Origin: Fusibacter paucivorans
Lineage (GTDB): Bacteria > Bacillota > Clostridia > Peptostreptococcales > Acidaminobacteraceae
DNA length: 64,000 bases
Direction of reading: 5' to 3'
Assembly (NCBI RefSeq): GCF_018390735.1
Contig: NZ_JAHBCL010000019.1
Span: 1 to 64,000 of the forward strand
Position numbers and translations under genes: made by a program. Below, in pieces: positions 9,526 through 18,390 of the stretch. Below the pieces are notes generated by a model. It made no database searches and was not told where the DNA came from. It saw only the letters and a list, made by a program, of their open reading frames with translations. Position 1 is the first letter of the stretch. Each line of letters opens with the position of its first letter.

Positions 9526-10641
9526 CTAATCGTGTTTCGTGTACGGATCAAGTGCATCGCGCAGTCCGTCACCAATAAAGTTAAATGCAATCACAACGAT
9601 GAAAATGGCAATCCCAGGCGTAATCGCTACCCACGGTGAAGAAAAAAGATATTCTTTTCCCCTTGAGATCATCAAGCCCCAGCTCGGCATCGGCGGCTGT
9701 GCACCAACCCCTAGAAATGATAACCCCGCCTCTGACATGATCGCTTCCGGTACACTCAATGTGAAGAGAACAATCAATGAGGGAATACAGTTCGGAAATA
9801 TATGACGCCATAGTATTTTCCATTTGCTGACACCCATCGACCGAGCCGCTTCTACAAACTCCTTTTGCTTTAACGAAAGCGTCTGTGCCCTTATAATCCT
9901 TGATGTCCCGCCCCAATTGACAATACTAAGTGCAATAAAGATATTAAACAGTGAAGCACCTAATGTATACATGACCACCATTGCCAGGAGCAGCGACGGG
10001 AATGACATACAAATATCAGCCAGACGCATGATAAGGTAATCCGTTTTACCACCATAATAACCGGCGGTCATCCCTAACAGTGTTCCTATCGCCAATGTAA
10101 TCAACGGTGGGATTAAACCAATGGCTAACGATATTCTGGCGCCGTAGATAATCCGGCTCATAATGTCTCTGCCCAAGAAATCCGTTCCAATCATATAGCT
10201 GTTATCTGATATTTCAGAAGCCCCCTCTGTAAATGACGGCGGTACCAACATTTCAGCCATATCCACTTCATAAGGATCATAAGGTGCAAAGATCGGCGCT
10301 CCTAAAGCAATTATAACAAATGCAATAACCAGTATTGCCCCGACAAAAGCTTTTTTATCTTTATAAATTGACTGTAACAGCTCTCGCCATATGGAATCAG
10401 CGGCGATTAATGTATCCTCTTGATCTTCCGGCATTTTATCTGGTTCTTTGCCTGAAAATCCGTTCTGTAAAAGCTTTTCTGCATCATTCGTTTCTGAAGC
10501 TTCTGATTTTTTGATAGTTGCTTCTTTCATAGAACCTTCAGTTTCTATCATTTGCTGTTCAATCTTATGCATATATCGGATCGTCTTTCGCTGAAACGGA
10601 CCGAAGCTGCTGTTTCTCATCGTTGTAATCCAATCACTCAT
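9526..10641 (-). CDS. dppC: Peptide ABC transporter permease (DppC type)
   Basis: Inner-membrane permease of about 371 residues. The first membrane helix (AFVGAILVIAFVIIALGAPI) is followed by the DppC block APYDPYE. The EAA loop, which contacts the ATPase, is EAARSMGVSKWKILWRHIFPN. The C-terminus has the family ending DGLRDALDPY. It is odd in having a long hydrophilic N-terminus of roughly 85-100 residues, rich in Glu and Lys, where DppC proteins usually have about 25. The start is uncertain: ATG 10641 has GGAGG 12 nt upstream, and internal ATGs exist. Confidence 0.9.
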   Translation of the reverse strand: MSDWITTMRNSSFGPFQRKTIRYMHKIEQQMIETEGSMKEATIKKSEASETNDAEKLLQNGFSGKEPDKMPEDQEDTLIAADSIWRELLQSIYKDKKAFVGAILVIAFVIIALGAPIFAPYDPYEVDMAEMLVPPSFTEGASEISDNSYMIGTDFLGRDIMSRIIYGARISLAIGLIPPLITLAIGTLLGMTAGYYGGKTDYLIMRLADICMSFPSLLLAMVVMYTLGASLFNIFIALSIVNWGGTSRIIRAQTLSLKQKEFVEAARSMGVSKWKILWRHIFPNCIPSLIVLFTLSVPEAIMSEAGLSFLGVGAQPPMPSWGLMISRGKEYLFSSPWVAITPGIAIFIVVIAFNFIGDGLRDALDPYTKHD

Positions 10642-10657
10642 CGTTTTCCGTTCCCTC

Positions 10658-11581
10658 CTAATGGTATTTAATTCGTGGGTCAATAAATCCGTAAAGAATA
10701 TCTGCTAATAAATTCCCTAGTATAATCAATACGGTTGCAAACATGACACTTCCCTGTAATAGCGGCATATCTCTCGTTTGAATAGCACTGACGGCGATAC
10801 GCCCAATTCCAGGAATACCAAAGATTGTTTCTGTAATAACCGCACCGGACAAGAGTGATGCCACCTGTATCGTCATAACTGTAATAACTGGCAGAAAGGC
10901 ATTTTTTAATGCGTGTTTAATGACTACTTGATGCCTTAGTAATCCCTTTTCCCTCGCTGTACGAATGTAATCGGAACTCATGACTTCCAAAAGACTCGAT
11001 CGCGTCAGTCGTGCGATGGTCGCTGCAGCGCTCCACCCCAAAACGATTGCCGGCATAATAATATACTTAATATTGAGTCCATCAAAACCGGATATCGGCA
11101 GCCATTGCAGTTTTAGACCAAAAAAATACTGTCCCAGTAAACCTGCCCAAAAGACAGGCATTGAAACACCAATGAGTGCAAATGTCATGACGGCGTAATC
11201 AATCCACGTGTTCTTTTTAACGGCAGAAATGATGCCAGCCGGAATACCGATAATCCATGATACCAATGCGCCCGAAACGGCTAAGATTAAAGTATTCGGA
11301 AAAGCTTGCCATATAAGCGTTGACACTTCGCGTTTTAATTTGTATGAATAGCCGAAATCACCATGCAATGCATCTAATAAATACTTCACGAAACGAAGCA
11401 ATAAAGGATCATCCAAATTCATACGTGCTCTAACGCGTTCAATCGTGTCAGGATTGATATGCTCCCCCATCATTAACGCAACAGGATCACCTGGAACGAT
11501 ATTCAGCATGACATAAAGCAGAAAACTAACGCCGATAATAATGGGAATCGTCGTCAAAAGCCTTTTTAAGATATACCTCAT
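10658..11581 (-). CDS. dppB: Peptide ABC transporter permease (DppB type)
   Basis: First gene of the importer operon, 307 residues from the ATG at 11581, which has GGAGG 8 nt upstream. It has the N-terminal MRYILKRLLTTIPIIIGVSF helix, the DppB block NIVPGDPV, several membrane segments and the EAA-type loop YIRTAREKGLLRHQVVIKHALKN. It ends DILYGFIDPRIKY, typical of the family. It forms the translocation pore with DppC. Confidence 0.94.
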   Translation of the reverse strand: MRYILKRLLTTIPIIIGVSFLLYVMLNIVPGDPVALMMGEHINPDTIERVRARMNLDDPLLLRFVKYLLDALHGDFGYSYKLKREVSTLIWQAFPNTLILAVSGALVSWIIGIPAGIISAVKKNTWIDYAVMTFALIGVSMPVFWAGLLGQYFFGLKLQWLPISGFDGLNIKYIIMPAIVLGWSAAATIARLTRSSLLEVMSSDYIRTAREKGLLRHQVVIKHALKNAFLPVITVMTIQVASLLSGAVITETIFGIPGIGRIAVSAIQTRDMPLLQGSVMFATVLIILGNLLADILYGFIDPRIKYH

Positions 11582-11641
11582 ATGATAGCCCTCCAAAAAT
11601 AAAATAATGAGTGTCTTTTGTTCGCAAACAAAACCGCTCAT

Positions 11642-12196
11642 TTCTATAATACCGTATTTAAATTATGAGTATTACGAAATATTCGTAGCCCGAATGATTT
11701 GATTGCGCACTTTTTAACTGTTTGATCAAAATGGCTGTAGATAAATGATTAAGCAATCTTAACATACGGACCACCCTGCATATATTATAACCATTTTGTG
11801 CCTAAAAATGAGGTTTGTCAAGCCCTATGCAGCAATATTATGCATATTTATTTATACTTTTCAAATCTATTTGTTAATATTTTTTTATTTTTTATAGGGG
11901 TTTTTTCTAAATTATCGGACAATTTATGACATGTAAAACCGCATTGTTTTAACATTTCAACGCCTTTTTGTATACAATGAGCATGTAAAAGCACATCGAT
12001 TTTTTATTGTTGTAATATAACAAAGGCTTTTTTTTATGCATATTTCAACACTATTCTGCTTATGAATGTTTGCGAAAGAGAGACACTCTGGTAAACATTT
12101 TCAAATCATATTGTCTTCATATTATAGACACATACATAATATGTAAATACTGTGTAAACACTCCCAATATTTATATCTCATTAAAAGGTACGACCA
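11642..12196. other. AT-rich intergenic stretch, no gene recognised
   Basis: About 555 nt separate the dppB start from the SIMPL terminator. The dppB promoter should lie near the right end of dppB (a TATTAT box occurs near 11650-11655 on the minus strand) but no good -35 is seen. Short open frames here lack ribosome sites and family-like sequence. The block around 11870-12040 is very T-rich. Confidence 0.5.
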
Positions 12197-12232
12197 GAAA
12201 AAATCGCCCATACTTCAATAAATATGGACGAT
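12197..12232 (-). terminator. Intrinsic terminator after the SIMPL gene
   Basis: On the minus strand ATCGTCCATA (12232-12223) pairs with TATGGGCGAT (12212-12203), one G-T wobble in ten pairs, and is followed by about six T residues. It lies about 105 nt past the SIMPL-domain stop codon. Confidence 0.7.
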
Positions 12233-12337
12233 CTCGTTATCAGGATGTGCATGTAATTGTTAATCATCGTTGTTTTGAATAATCAGTTCAAATACACTTT
12301 TTTTCAATAACTCTTAGAAGCTGTACTAATTTTCAGC

Positions 12338-13084
12338 TTAATAGCCGTATGTGACAGATACCTTTGCCGTAATTGTGATTTGACCGCTTTCTATCGGCGT
12401 GCTGACGCTATCCATTGCCAGCGCTCTCACCGCTTCTGTATTGTAGACGATCGAGCCGCCGCTTGATGATTCATTCACTTGCTGCGGAATGGAAGGCGTT
12501 TTACCAAACGTACTCATAATGGCAGTCGCTTTGCCTTTCGCATTGGTCATCGCCAACTTTAAAGCTTCTTGATAAAATGCTGAATCATCTTCAACTGAGA
12601 ATGTAATGTTGTTGATGTTGTTGGCACCATTAGACGATGCGACATCAATAATGCTGCCGACCTTGTCAATGTCTTTAACGATAACATTCACGGTATTGTT
12701 TGCGACATAGTACTCTTTTCGCTTATCGGTACTGCTGCTGTAATCAGAAGTTTTGTAGAGATTGTACTGTGCCGTTTTGATATCTTCTGCGGCGATGCCC
12801 TGTGCTTTAATGGCACTCACAACTTGATCCATTTGCTTTGCATTTTCCTGCTGTGCAACGTTGGCGTCTTCATTTTGAGTTTGAACACCGATGTTGATGG
12901 TGGCCATATCCGGTGCAACCTGCATCGTGCCGGTTCCATTGACGACAACTGTATTCTGAATCTCGGAAGTGCCTGCCGTATCTGCAACACTGATAGCCGT
13001 TGGCGCGCTGAGCGATACAGAAAAGGCTGCAACCGCCATGATCATCATAATGGATGTAATCCCTATTATCAGTTTATTTTTCAT
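12338..13084 (-). CDS. Exported SIMPL-domain (DUF541) protein
   Basis: 248 residues with an N-terminal signal sequence (hydrophobic core IIGITSIMMIMAVAAFSVSL). A SIMPL/DUF541 domain covers most of the rest: VVVNGTGTMQVAPDMATINIG near residue 47 and the C-terminal ITITAKVSVTYGY. Such proteins are exported and of loosely defined function (oxidative or envelope stress). The ATG has AAGGAGG upstream. It follows the ECF sigma and DUF4349 anti-sigma genes and is plausibly part of the same stress regulon. Confidence 0.85.
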   Translation of the reverse strand: MKNKLIIGITSIMMIMAVAAFSVSLSAPTAISVADTAGTSEIQNTVVVNGTGTMQVAPDMATINIGVQTQNEDANVAQQENAKQMDQVVSAIKAQGIAAEDIKTAQYNLYKTSDYSSSTDKRKEYYVANNTVNVIVKDIDKVGSIIDVASSNGANNINNITFSVEDDSAFYQEALKLAMTNAKGKATAIMSTFGKTPSIPQQVNESSSGGSIVYNTEAVRALAMDSVSTPIESGQITITAKVSVTYGY

Positions 13085-13181
13085 TTTTATGCCTCCTTAT
13101 GCATGTGTGTGATGTTAGGAAATTGAACCACTCATCTTTTATTGTGTAATCTCCTTTTGTTATCACTAGATTTTGTTATTA

Positions 13182-14489
13182 CTAGATTTTTTTATGTCTT
13201 TTCTTACGCCATATTTTTGATCCGACCCCTGCAAGGATTGCAAGAATTAACAGAACCGGTGATTTGGCAACGAGCCATATGAATATTTCCATGGTCGTCT
13301 TCACAATGGCGTTAATGGTATCAATGAAACCTTCTTTCGCTTTTGACAGAACGGAATCATCAATGGGCTCAATGGTTGGATTCAGCGATTCGACCTCGTC
13401 TATTTCGACGTATACGTAAGACAAGTCGGCTAAATCTTCCCAATTTTTCAGTTGGTTGGTTAATGCATCAATTTCACGGCGCGTTCTGGTGAGTTCATTT
13501 TCAATTTCCAGAATATCTGAAACATCGGTTGCCTTTTCCAGAATTTCGCGCAAACGGTTTTCTGTAATTTTCAAATTTTCAACTTGTGACGCAGTATCTC
13601 TGTAATACTTCGTCACGTCTTCTGAATTGACATTGTCATAATTGACGAAGCCATTTGCTTTAATACTGTCGAGCATTTGATCGAATAAATCTGCCGGTAC
13701 CCTTAAGACAAAACTGCCGTATCGTAGATTGTCACGGTCAGTGTAACGCGTTTTATAACTAGTTTGTTCACTTTCGATATAACCTTCAGTGCCTTCTAAA
13801 ATCGCCTTAATCGCCGCAACTGTCTCATCATAGGATTCGACGTCAATGGAGAGATTGGCTGTTTTAAGGATAATTCGCCCATTGCGATACTGACTGTTTT
13901 GACTGCTGTCATTGGACGTCATTTCCGGGCTCTCATACCCGCCATCTGCGCCTCTCGCTTCTGTTGCTGCCGTCACAGCTTTTGATTCTGCAACATCTGC
14001 CGCAGTATCGTTATCATAACTAATCCCAAAGGACTGCGGCGCCATCTCTGTTGATTCCTCAGCCGTGATATAGTTAGCAGCAGCGGCAGTGTCTGAGGAT
14101 CCACCCATGTAAATACCATATGGCAATGCGGTTTTAACGACCACAACACCAATAATCAATACAGCTGCTACACCGCCAAGTGCGCGAGATTTCCAGCCGA
14201 GTTTTTTGATCTTTCCCATAACACTCGCACCAATTGTTTCATTCTCTTCTTTTCTTTCAACTGTTGCTGCCGCTTCCAATAGCCGCTGATGCAATCGTTC
14301 GTCAAAGTCATTTGGTAATGGCATTAAGACCTCCTCATCAAGAAGCGTCTTTACATATTTAAGTTCTTCAAACTCGATCATGCATGATTCGCAGTGCGCA
14401 ACATGTTGCTCGAGTTCTTTGATTTGTGCTTCAGTGATGTCGCCGTCAATATAGGCATTCATCAGTGTTTTGTATTGATCACACATCAT
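13182..14489 (-). CDS. Membrane anti-sigma factor fused to DUF4349
   Basis: 435-residue membrane protein. The cytosolic N-terminus is a zinc-binding anti-sigma domain: CDQYKTLMNAYIDGD, then HVAHCESC (H-x3-C-x2-C, residues 29-36). A first membrane helix lies near residue 102 (ALGGVAAVLIIGVVVV). The outer part is a DUF4349 region with a long coiled coil (VENLKITENRLREILEKA, NELTRTRREIDALTNQL). A second helix near residue 405 (FIWLVAKSPVLLILAILAG) is followed by a basic tail. It starts 12 nt after the ECF sigma gene and presumably sequesters that sigma factor until an envelope signal arrives; the signal is unknown. Confidence 0.85.
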   Translation of the reverse strand: MMCDQYKTLMNAYIDGDITEAQIKELEQHVAHCESCMIEFEELKYVKTLLDEEVLMPLPNDFDERLHQRLLEAAATVERKEENETIGASVMGKIKKLGWKSRALGGVAAVLIIGVVVVKTALPYGIYMGGSSDTAAAANYITAEESTEMAPQSFGISYDNDTAADVAESKAVTAATEARGADGGYESPEMTSNDSSQNSQYRNGRIILKTANLSIDVESYDETVAAIKAILEGTEGYIESEQTSYKTRYTDRDNLRYGSFVLRVPADLFDQMLDSIKANGFVNYDNVNSEDVTKYYRDTASQVENLKITENRLREILEKATDVSDILEIENELTRTRREIDALTNQLKNWEDLADLSYVYVEIDEVESLNPTIEPIDDSVLSKAKEGFIDTINAIVKTTMEIFIWLVAKSPVLLILAILAGVGSKIWRKKRHKKI

Positions 14490-14500
14490 TTTACTCCTTT

Positions 14501-15043
14501 CTACGCTTCTGCTTTTAAAATGTCTTTCAGCATGATTCGATTACGATTAATTCTCGAACGCACCGTTCCAATGGGCACTTCAAGAATCCGACCAATCTCT
14601 TCATAACTGTAGCCTAATATATCTCTTAAAATAATCACTTCCTTGCCGTCTGCTGAGAGGCGATCCAATGCCCCTTGAACTTTTGCCTGCAATTCCTTTT
14701 GTTCGTAAATCAGCAATGGATCTGTTTGTGCGCGATCCGCTTCTGTCATCGTGTCAATGCGTTCATCAAGCGGTAAGGTCGCTTCTTTTCGCTTTCTCAA
14801 TTCGTCTTTGCATGTATTCATCGCAATGCGGTATAGCCATGTTGAAAATTGAGAATCACCTTTAAATTGGTGTATTGCCTTAAATGCTTTAATCAATGCC
14901 TCTTGAGCCATATCATCGGCATCGTGGGAATTGCCCATCATCCGATAAGTGATGTTGTAGACGTACTGCCGGTATTTCTGGATCAGCAGTTCAAAACTAG
15001 CAACATCGCCATTAATGCTCTTTTCAATCAGTTTTGATTCCAT
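14501..15043 (-). CDS. ECF RNA polymerase sigma factor (SigW-like)
   Basis: 180 residues from the ATG at 15043, preceded by AGAAAGGAG. Region 2 is FELLIQKYRQYVYNITYRMMGNSHDADDMAQEALIKAFKAI, with QFSTWLYRIAMNTCKDELRKR. Region 4 is LSADGKEVIILRDILGYSYEEIGRILEVPIGTVRSRINRNR. This is a group IV (ECF) sigma factor that should bind core polymerase and direct envelope-stress genes. The anti-sigma gene lies directly downstream. A GGAAC-N17-CGTC sequence just upstream fits autoregulation. Confidence 0.93.
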   Translation of the reverse strand: MESKLIEKSINGDVASFELLIQKYRQYVYNITYRMMGNSHDADDMAQEALIKAFKAIHQFKGDSQFSTWLYRIAMNTCKDELRKRKEATLPLDERIDTMTEADRAQTDPLLIYEQKELQAKVQGALDRLSADGKEVIILRDILGYSYEEIGRILEVPIGTVRSRINRNRIMLKDILKAEA

Positions 15044-15074
15044 CAGGCGCTCCTTTCTGAAGGTATATACATTT

Positions 15075-15100
15075 GACGACAGTCCTCGCCAAAAAGTTCC
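15075..15100 (-). promoter_or_regulatory. Candidate ECF (SigW/RpoE-type) autoregulatory promoter
   Basis: On the minus strand GGAAC (15100-15096) and CGTC (15078-15075) are 17 nt apart, close to the SigW consensus (TGAAAC-N16/17-CGTA) and the RpoE -35 GGAACTT. It lies about 32 nt before the sigma-factor ATG, as expected for an autoregulated ECF gene. Confidence 0.55.
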
Positions 15101-15125
15101 AACTGTCATCGGATTATCCGTTTTT

Positions 15126-15184
15126 CATCTGTCTTCTCATCTGTCTTCTCATCTGTTTTTTCTTATGTTTTTTCTTATGTTTTG
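15126..15184. repeat. Two adjacent pyrimidine-rich tandem repeats
   Basis: The 12-bp unit CATCTGTCTTCT occurs twice and then partly (15126-15156). It is followed by about two copies of TCTTATGTTTTTT (15161-15184). The tract lies between the metal-dependent hydrolase terminator and the ECF sigma promoter. It looks like slippage-prone sequence. Confidence 0.6.
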
Positions 15185-15280
15185 TTATTTTAGAGATTAA
15201 CCTTCTACCATTATACCCTTTTGCCATCTGCGTCAACAAGATGACTTTTGGCTTATGGTTTAGGCCGTGAACTCGGGCAC

Positions 15281-15329
15281 ATAAAAAGGCATTCGCCCCA
15301 GTGAGGAATCACCAGTATTCGAATGCCTT
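15281..15329 (-). terminator. Intrinsic terminator beyond the ECF sigma gene region
   Basis: AAGGCATTCG (15286-15295) pairs perfectly with CGAATGCCTT (15320-15329), followed on the minus strand by five T residues. It lies upstream of the ECF sigma operon and beyond the 5' side of that promoter, just past the stop-codon side (15381) of the metal-dependent hydrolase gene, which it terminates. Confidence 0.78.
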
Positions 15330-15380
15330 AATTGCGATTATAATTTTTATCTGTGCTGTTGGCTACAGCGGCAATTGTCG

Positions 15381-16328
15381 TTAACCTGCAACGAGGACTG
15401 CCTTTGAGAGCTTATAAGGATGAAATACACTTTCAACAGGGTTGTAGGCCGAATCGAGAATCAGCGTCCCTTGATGTAAAAATGCATTTCTGAAAAAATA
15501 TCGCAGGTCTATAATGCGAACCGTTACATAAGTTGGTTCTTCGTCAATCACTTCAATGTGCAAACTTGGCGACATCTGCGAAAACTTCTTGCCGATCGCC
15601 GTCTTCTGAACGATGGCCAACAGATTTTTATCCTTAATCTCAAACTTTTTAATAATGTGTATGGGGTTTCGTCTAAACGGATTGTACTGTCCGACGATGT
15701 TGTATTGATCGCCTCTTGCAACAAAATCCCATTTGTAAAAGATTTTCAGTGACGGCATGACATTAACATCTTCGATGGTATCTACAGCCTCAAGCGCTTT
15801 CATAATGTTTTTACGCGCGCGCTCCCGCATGTACCAACGCAAAATCAGGTAAGGCCCAATAACCGCAGCAGCAAGTGCAAATATGCCGAGGCCATTCTGA
15901 CGATTAAAGATAAGCCCAAAGCAGACGAGTGTCACAATCGGATCATAAAGCGTCAAAATATTGCCTTTCCGTTTGCGCTGAAACAGCCGCGCTCCATAGG
16001 AATTCAAAATATCAAATACCGTATGGGATAAGGCGCCTAAAAACGTCCACATTAATGTCGTCCAAAACTGAAAATTATCAAATGGCATCATCGACAGCAT
16101 TGCTGTGATACCGATGCTGAAAAGCGCCAGCATTGGCAGTGAATGGCTAAACCCTCGATGGTGCTCTAAATACTCTACATCATCTTTAAAAATTCTGATC
16201 ACAAAATCTAAATCAGGTGACATTGCACCCAACATACTACCGATCGTAATGGCTGAAGTCATTGCAACGGGCTCATGAGAGAATGATGCGACAGCGATGC
16301 CGATAATACCATGGCTAATTGGATCCAT
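15381..16328 (-). CDS. Membrane-bound metal-dependent hydrolase (YdjM family)
   Basis: 315 residues of the YdjM/DUF457 family. The N-terminus MDPISHGIIGIA carries the first histidine. SPDLDFV near residue 38 and EHHRGFSHSLPML near residue 55 hold the conserved Asp and His metal ligands. SHTVFDILNSYGARLFQ near residue 108 is the third motif. About five hydrophobic segments fill the first 170 residues, and the rest is a soluble domain. It should sit in the inner membrane; the substrate is unknown. The ATG follows a TAGGAGT site. It is monocistronic, with its own terminator. Confidence 0.85.
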   Translation of the reverse strand: MDPISHGIIGIAVASFSHEPVAMTSAITIGSMLGAMSPDLDFVIRIFKDDVEYLEHHRGFSHSLPMLALFSIGITAMLSMMPFDNFQFWTTLMWTFLGALSHTVFDILNSYGARLFQRKRKGNILTLYDPIVTLVCFGLIFNRQNGLGIFALAAAVIGPYLILRWYMRERARKNIMKALEAVDTIEDVNVMPSLKIFYKWDFVARGDQYNIVGQYNPFRRNPIHIIKKFEIKDKNLLAIVQKTAIGKKFSQMSPSLHIEVIDEEPTYVTVRIIDLRYFFRNAFLHQGTLILDSAYNPVESVFHPYKLSKAVLVAG

Positions 16329-16405
16329 AACAACTCCTATTTCATTTCAAAATACATAATTATGTTAACCATTGTAACACCATTTCATCTTGTATACAAT
16401 GCGTT

Positions 16406-17494
16406 TTACTTAAAATTAATTAAATTTTTAGAAAAATCATTGAGTACCCGACACCCCTCTTCTGTGACACAAACCAAATCCTCAATGCGAATGCCAAACT
16501 TATCGGTAAGGTAGATACCCGGTTCTATTGAAAAGGTCATGCCGGGTTCACAAATGACATCGGAAACCGCCGAAACATCCGGGAATTCATGAACGTCTGC
16601 ACCAATGCCGTGTCCGGTACGATGTGTGAAATAATCACCATAGCCCATTTCAGTAATATACTGGCGTGCTGCCGCATCAACTTCTGAAAGTTTAACCCCG
16701 GGTTTTACCGTGGCAATCGCACGCTCATTTGCCGTCTTTACAATCTCATATACTTTCTTAAACTGTTCATCCGGCTGGCCTTTAAAGAATGTCCGCGTCA
16801 TATCGGAGCAATACCCTTCTGATAAACCACCCATATCGACAATAATGCCCATGCCGTCTTCTAAGACAGTCTCATCGTTTTCATGATGTGGTTCTGCCGC
16901 ATTTTTACCAAAGCAGACAATCGGTGTAAAAGACAGCTCATCAATGCCAACCGATTCATTAAACTGCGCTATTTTGGCTGCAACTTCCAGTTCAGTCACA
17001 TTATCAGCAGATGCCGCTTTAAGATACGCTGCCACCATGTCCATCACGCGATCATTTATCTGCGACGCCTTTATCATTTTCGATACTTCTTCTTTGGTTT
17101 TGACCATTTTTACGCGATCGACAATAGCAGACCCAAGGGTCAATTTTAAATCGCTGCGCATATTGATGATTCTAAGCAGGAACTGACTCGCCATGAACTT
17201 ATCAATGCCTATCGTGATCCCATCTGGAAGCTGGTCGACAACATACTTAACGGGTTCTTCAATGTCATCATATGACTGTATGGTCAAGCCAGCCGTGGGC
17301 AGCATTGGAAACAGTTTATTGATGATTAAAAGCAGCTTGTCCTGCGTCATTAAAAGACCGACAAACCGCTCGCCGCTGTGAAAGTCAATTTCAGTATAAT
17401 AGCGAATATCCGCCATGGTTGTAATCAGCAAGGCATCAACACCATTTTGCTGCATTGCTGCTCTCGTCTTCTTTACGCGTTCATTTTGTACCAT
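16406..17494 (-). CDS. M24 family aminopeptidase (Xaa-Pro type)
   Basis: About 362-residue cytosolic metallopeptidase of the pita-bread fold. The N-terminal creatinase-like domain is followed by the catalytic domain. Its five metal ligands are visible: the two Asp in DMGGLSEGYCSDMTRTFF, His in HRTGHGIGADVHEFP, Glu in SIEPGIYL and Glu in RIEDLV. It likely removes residues before proline. The ATG at 17494 has GGAG 8 nt upstream; a start seven codons earlier would put that site inside the gene. It probably helps use imported peptides. Confidence 0.9.
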   Translation of the reverse strand: MVQNERVKKTRAAMQQNGVDALLITTMADIRYYTEIDFHSGERFVGLLMTQDKLLLIINKLFPMLPTAGLTIQSYDDIEEPVKYVVDQLPDGITIGIDKFMASQFLLRIINMRSDLKLTLGSAIVDRVKMVKTKEEVSKMIKASQINDRVMDMVAAYLKAASADNVTELEVAAKIAQFNESVGIDELSFTPIVCFGKNAAEPHHENDETVLEDGMGIIVDMGGLSEGYCSDMTRTFFKGQPDEQFKKVYEIVKTANERAIATVKPGVKLSEVDAAARQYITEMGYGDYFTHRTGHGIGADVHEFPDVSAVSDVICEPGMTFSIEPGIYLTDKFGIRIEDLVCVTEEGCRVLNDFSKNLINFK

Positions 17495-17608
17495 ACTCTC
17501 GTCTCCTTTTCGCATCTATTTTTATGATAGAACACTTTTGATCAATTTTATCAATTTTGATCGACTTTTTCATGTTTGCCGCAGCTATCTATCCTCGACA
17601 TTTAATCT

Positions 17609-18046
17609 TTACATTTCCTTTTGAAACTTTCTCAAATAGTAGATATTAATAATGATCAGCAAAAGATACGCGGCAACAAAAGTCAATATTATGTTGAGGT
17701 TTACCTGCATAAGTGCAAACACAAGCATCAAAGCACCGAAAATCAACAGCATTGCGTCATAAGCTTTTGCTTTCGCTTTATGACTGATGGCGATATTCCG
17801 TTCATCATTTGCTTCAATTTCGATCTGTTTAGCAGCTTCCGGATCTTTTGCCAAGGCAATATTTTTCATAAGTTCACCGAGATTGTGTCCAAATATCCCC
17901 ATACCAACGCCAACGAAAATATAGGGCAACGTGAGCAACATTCCCTCTGAAGTCTGCGAGAATTTAATCAATATTAGGCCAGTTACAAAAAGTATCAATC
18001 CAATGGTCGCCAAAAAAGCATATTTTCCGTTTTTACGCTTTATCAT
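17609..18046 (-). CDS. Small membrane protein paired with an XRE regulator
   Basis: About 145 residues with four hydrophobic segments: FLATIGLILFVTGLILI, LTLPYIFVGVGMGIFG, AMLLIFGALMLVFALM and ILTFVAAYLLLIIINIYYL. A cytosolic loop between the first and second pairs contains NDERNIAISHKAKAKAYD. Such proteins are commonly encoded beside small XRE regulators in Firmicutes. The ATG at 18046 overlaps the regulator gene by 14 nt, with AAGGAGG about 10 nt upstream inside it, so the two are co-translated. Function not known. Confidence 0.75.
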   Translation of the reverse strand: MIKRKNGKYAFLATIGLILFVTGLILIKFSQTSEGMLLTLPYIFVGVGMGIFGHNLGELMKNIALAKDPEAAKQIEIEANDERNIAISHKAKAKAYDAMLLIFGALMLVFALMQVNLNIILTFVAAYLLLIIINIYYLRKFQKEM

Positions 18047-18251
18047 CGTCGTTATAATCCTCCTTATATATAAAAATATCTTCAATATGCATATGAAAAT
18101 AACGGGCAATTTTGAAGGCTAAAAGAATAGATGGGTTGTAGCGTCCGTTTTCAAGCGAGCCGATCGTCTGTCTGGAAACCTCCAGAACAGCCGCCAGCTC
18201 CTCTTGATTCATACCATGCTGTTTTCTTATTTCTTCAAGTTTGTTTTCCAA
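18033..18251 (-). CDS. XRE-family HTH transcriptional regulator
   Basis: 72-residue Cro/CI-type DNA-binding protein. The helix-turn-helix is MNQEELAAVLEVSRQTIGSLENGRYNPS (residues 14-41). The short acidic tail FIYKEDYNDDDKA is typical of the YozG-like group. The start is a TTG at 18251; no in-frame ATG fits. It probably represses its own promoter: two GCTTTCCATA-type sites flank a near-consensus sigma-A promoter just upstream. It is translationally coupled to the membrane-protein gene downstream. Confidence 0.9.
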   Translation of the reverse strand: MENKLEEIRKQHGMNQEELAAVLEVSRQTIGSLENGRYNPSILLAFKIARYFHMHIEDIFIYKEDYNDDDKA

Positions 18252-18276
18252 ATGATCATCTCATTTCATGTAAAGT

Positions 18277-18336
18277 ATGCTTTCCATAGCATCGTATCAC
18301 ATGCCCCATTTAATGTCAAGCAAGCTTTCCATAAGC
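18277..18336 (-). promoter_or_regulatory. Sigma-A promoter flanked by twin operators
   Basis: On the minus strand TTGACA (18319-18314) and TACGAT (18296-18291) are 17 bp apart. Two near-identical imperfect palindromes bracket it: GCTTATGGAAAGC (18336-18324) above the -35 and GCTATGGAAAGC (18290-18279) at the start site. This spacing is what a small XRE autorepressor would bind. The regulator start codon lies about 28 nt further on. Confidence 0.75.
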
Positions 18337-18385
18337 AAAAAAGAAAAACAGGATTGCTTTTTACTTTTGTAAAAGCAATCCTGTT
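18337..18385 (-). terminator. Intrinsic terminator of tRNA-Leu
   Basis: A 15-bp perfect stem (18347-18361 with 18371-18385) has a 9-nt loop and is followed on the minus strand by TTTCTTTTTT. It begins 5 nt past the tRNA CCA end. Confidence 0.85.
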
Positions 18386-18390
18386 CTATA

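Noticed and set aside
11784-11821. TTGACA and TATAAT on the minus strand upstream of dppB
   Set aside because: They are 26 bp apart, too far for a sigma-A promoter, so I do not call one there.
12070-12282. 70-codon plus-strand frame in the AT-rich gap
   Set aside because: It has no start codon with a ribosome site, overlaps the minus-strand terminator and has no family-like sequence.
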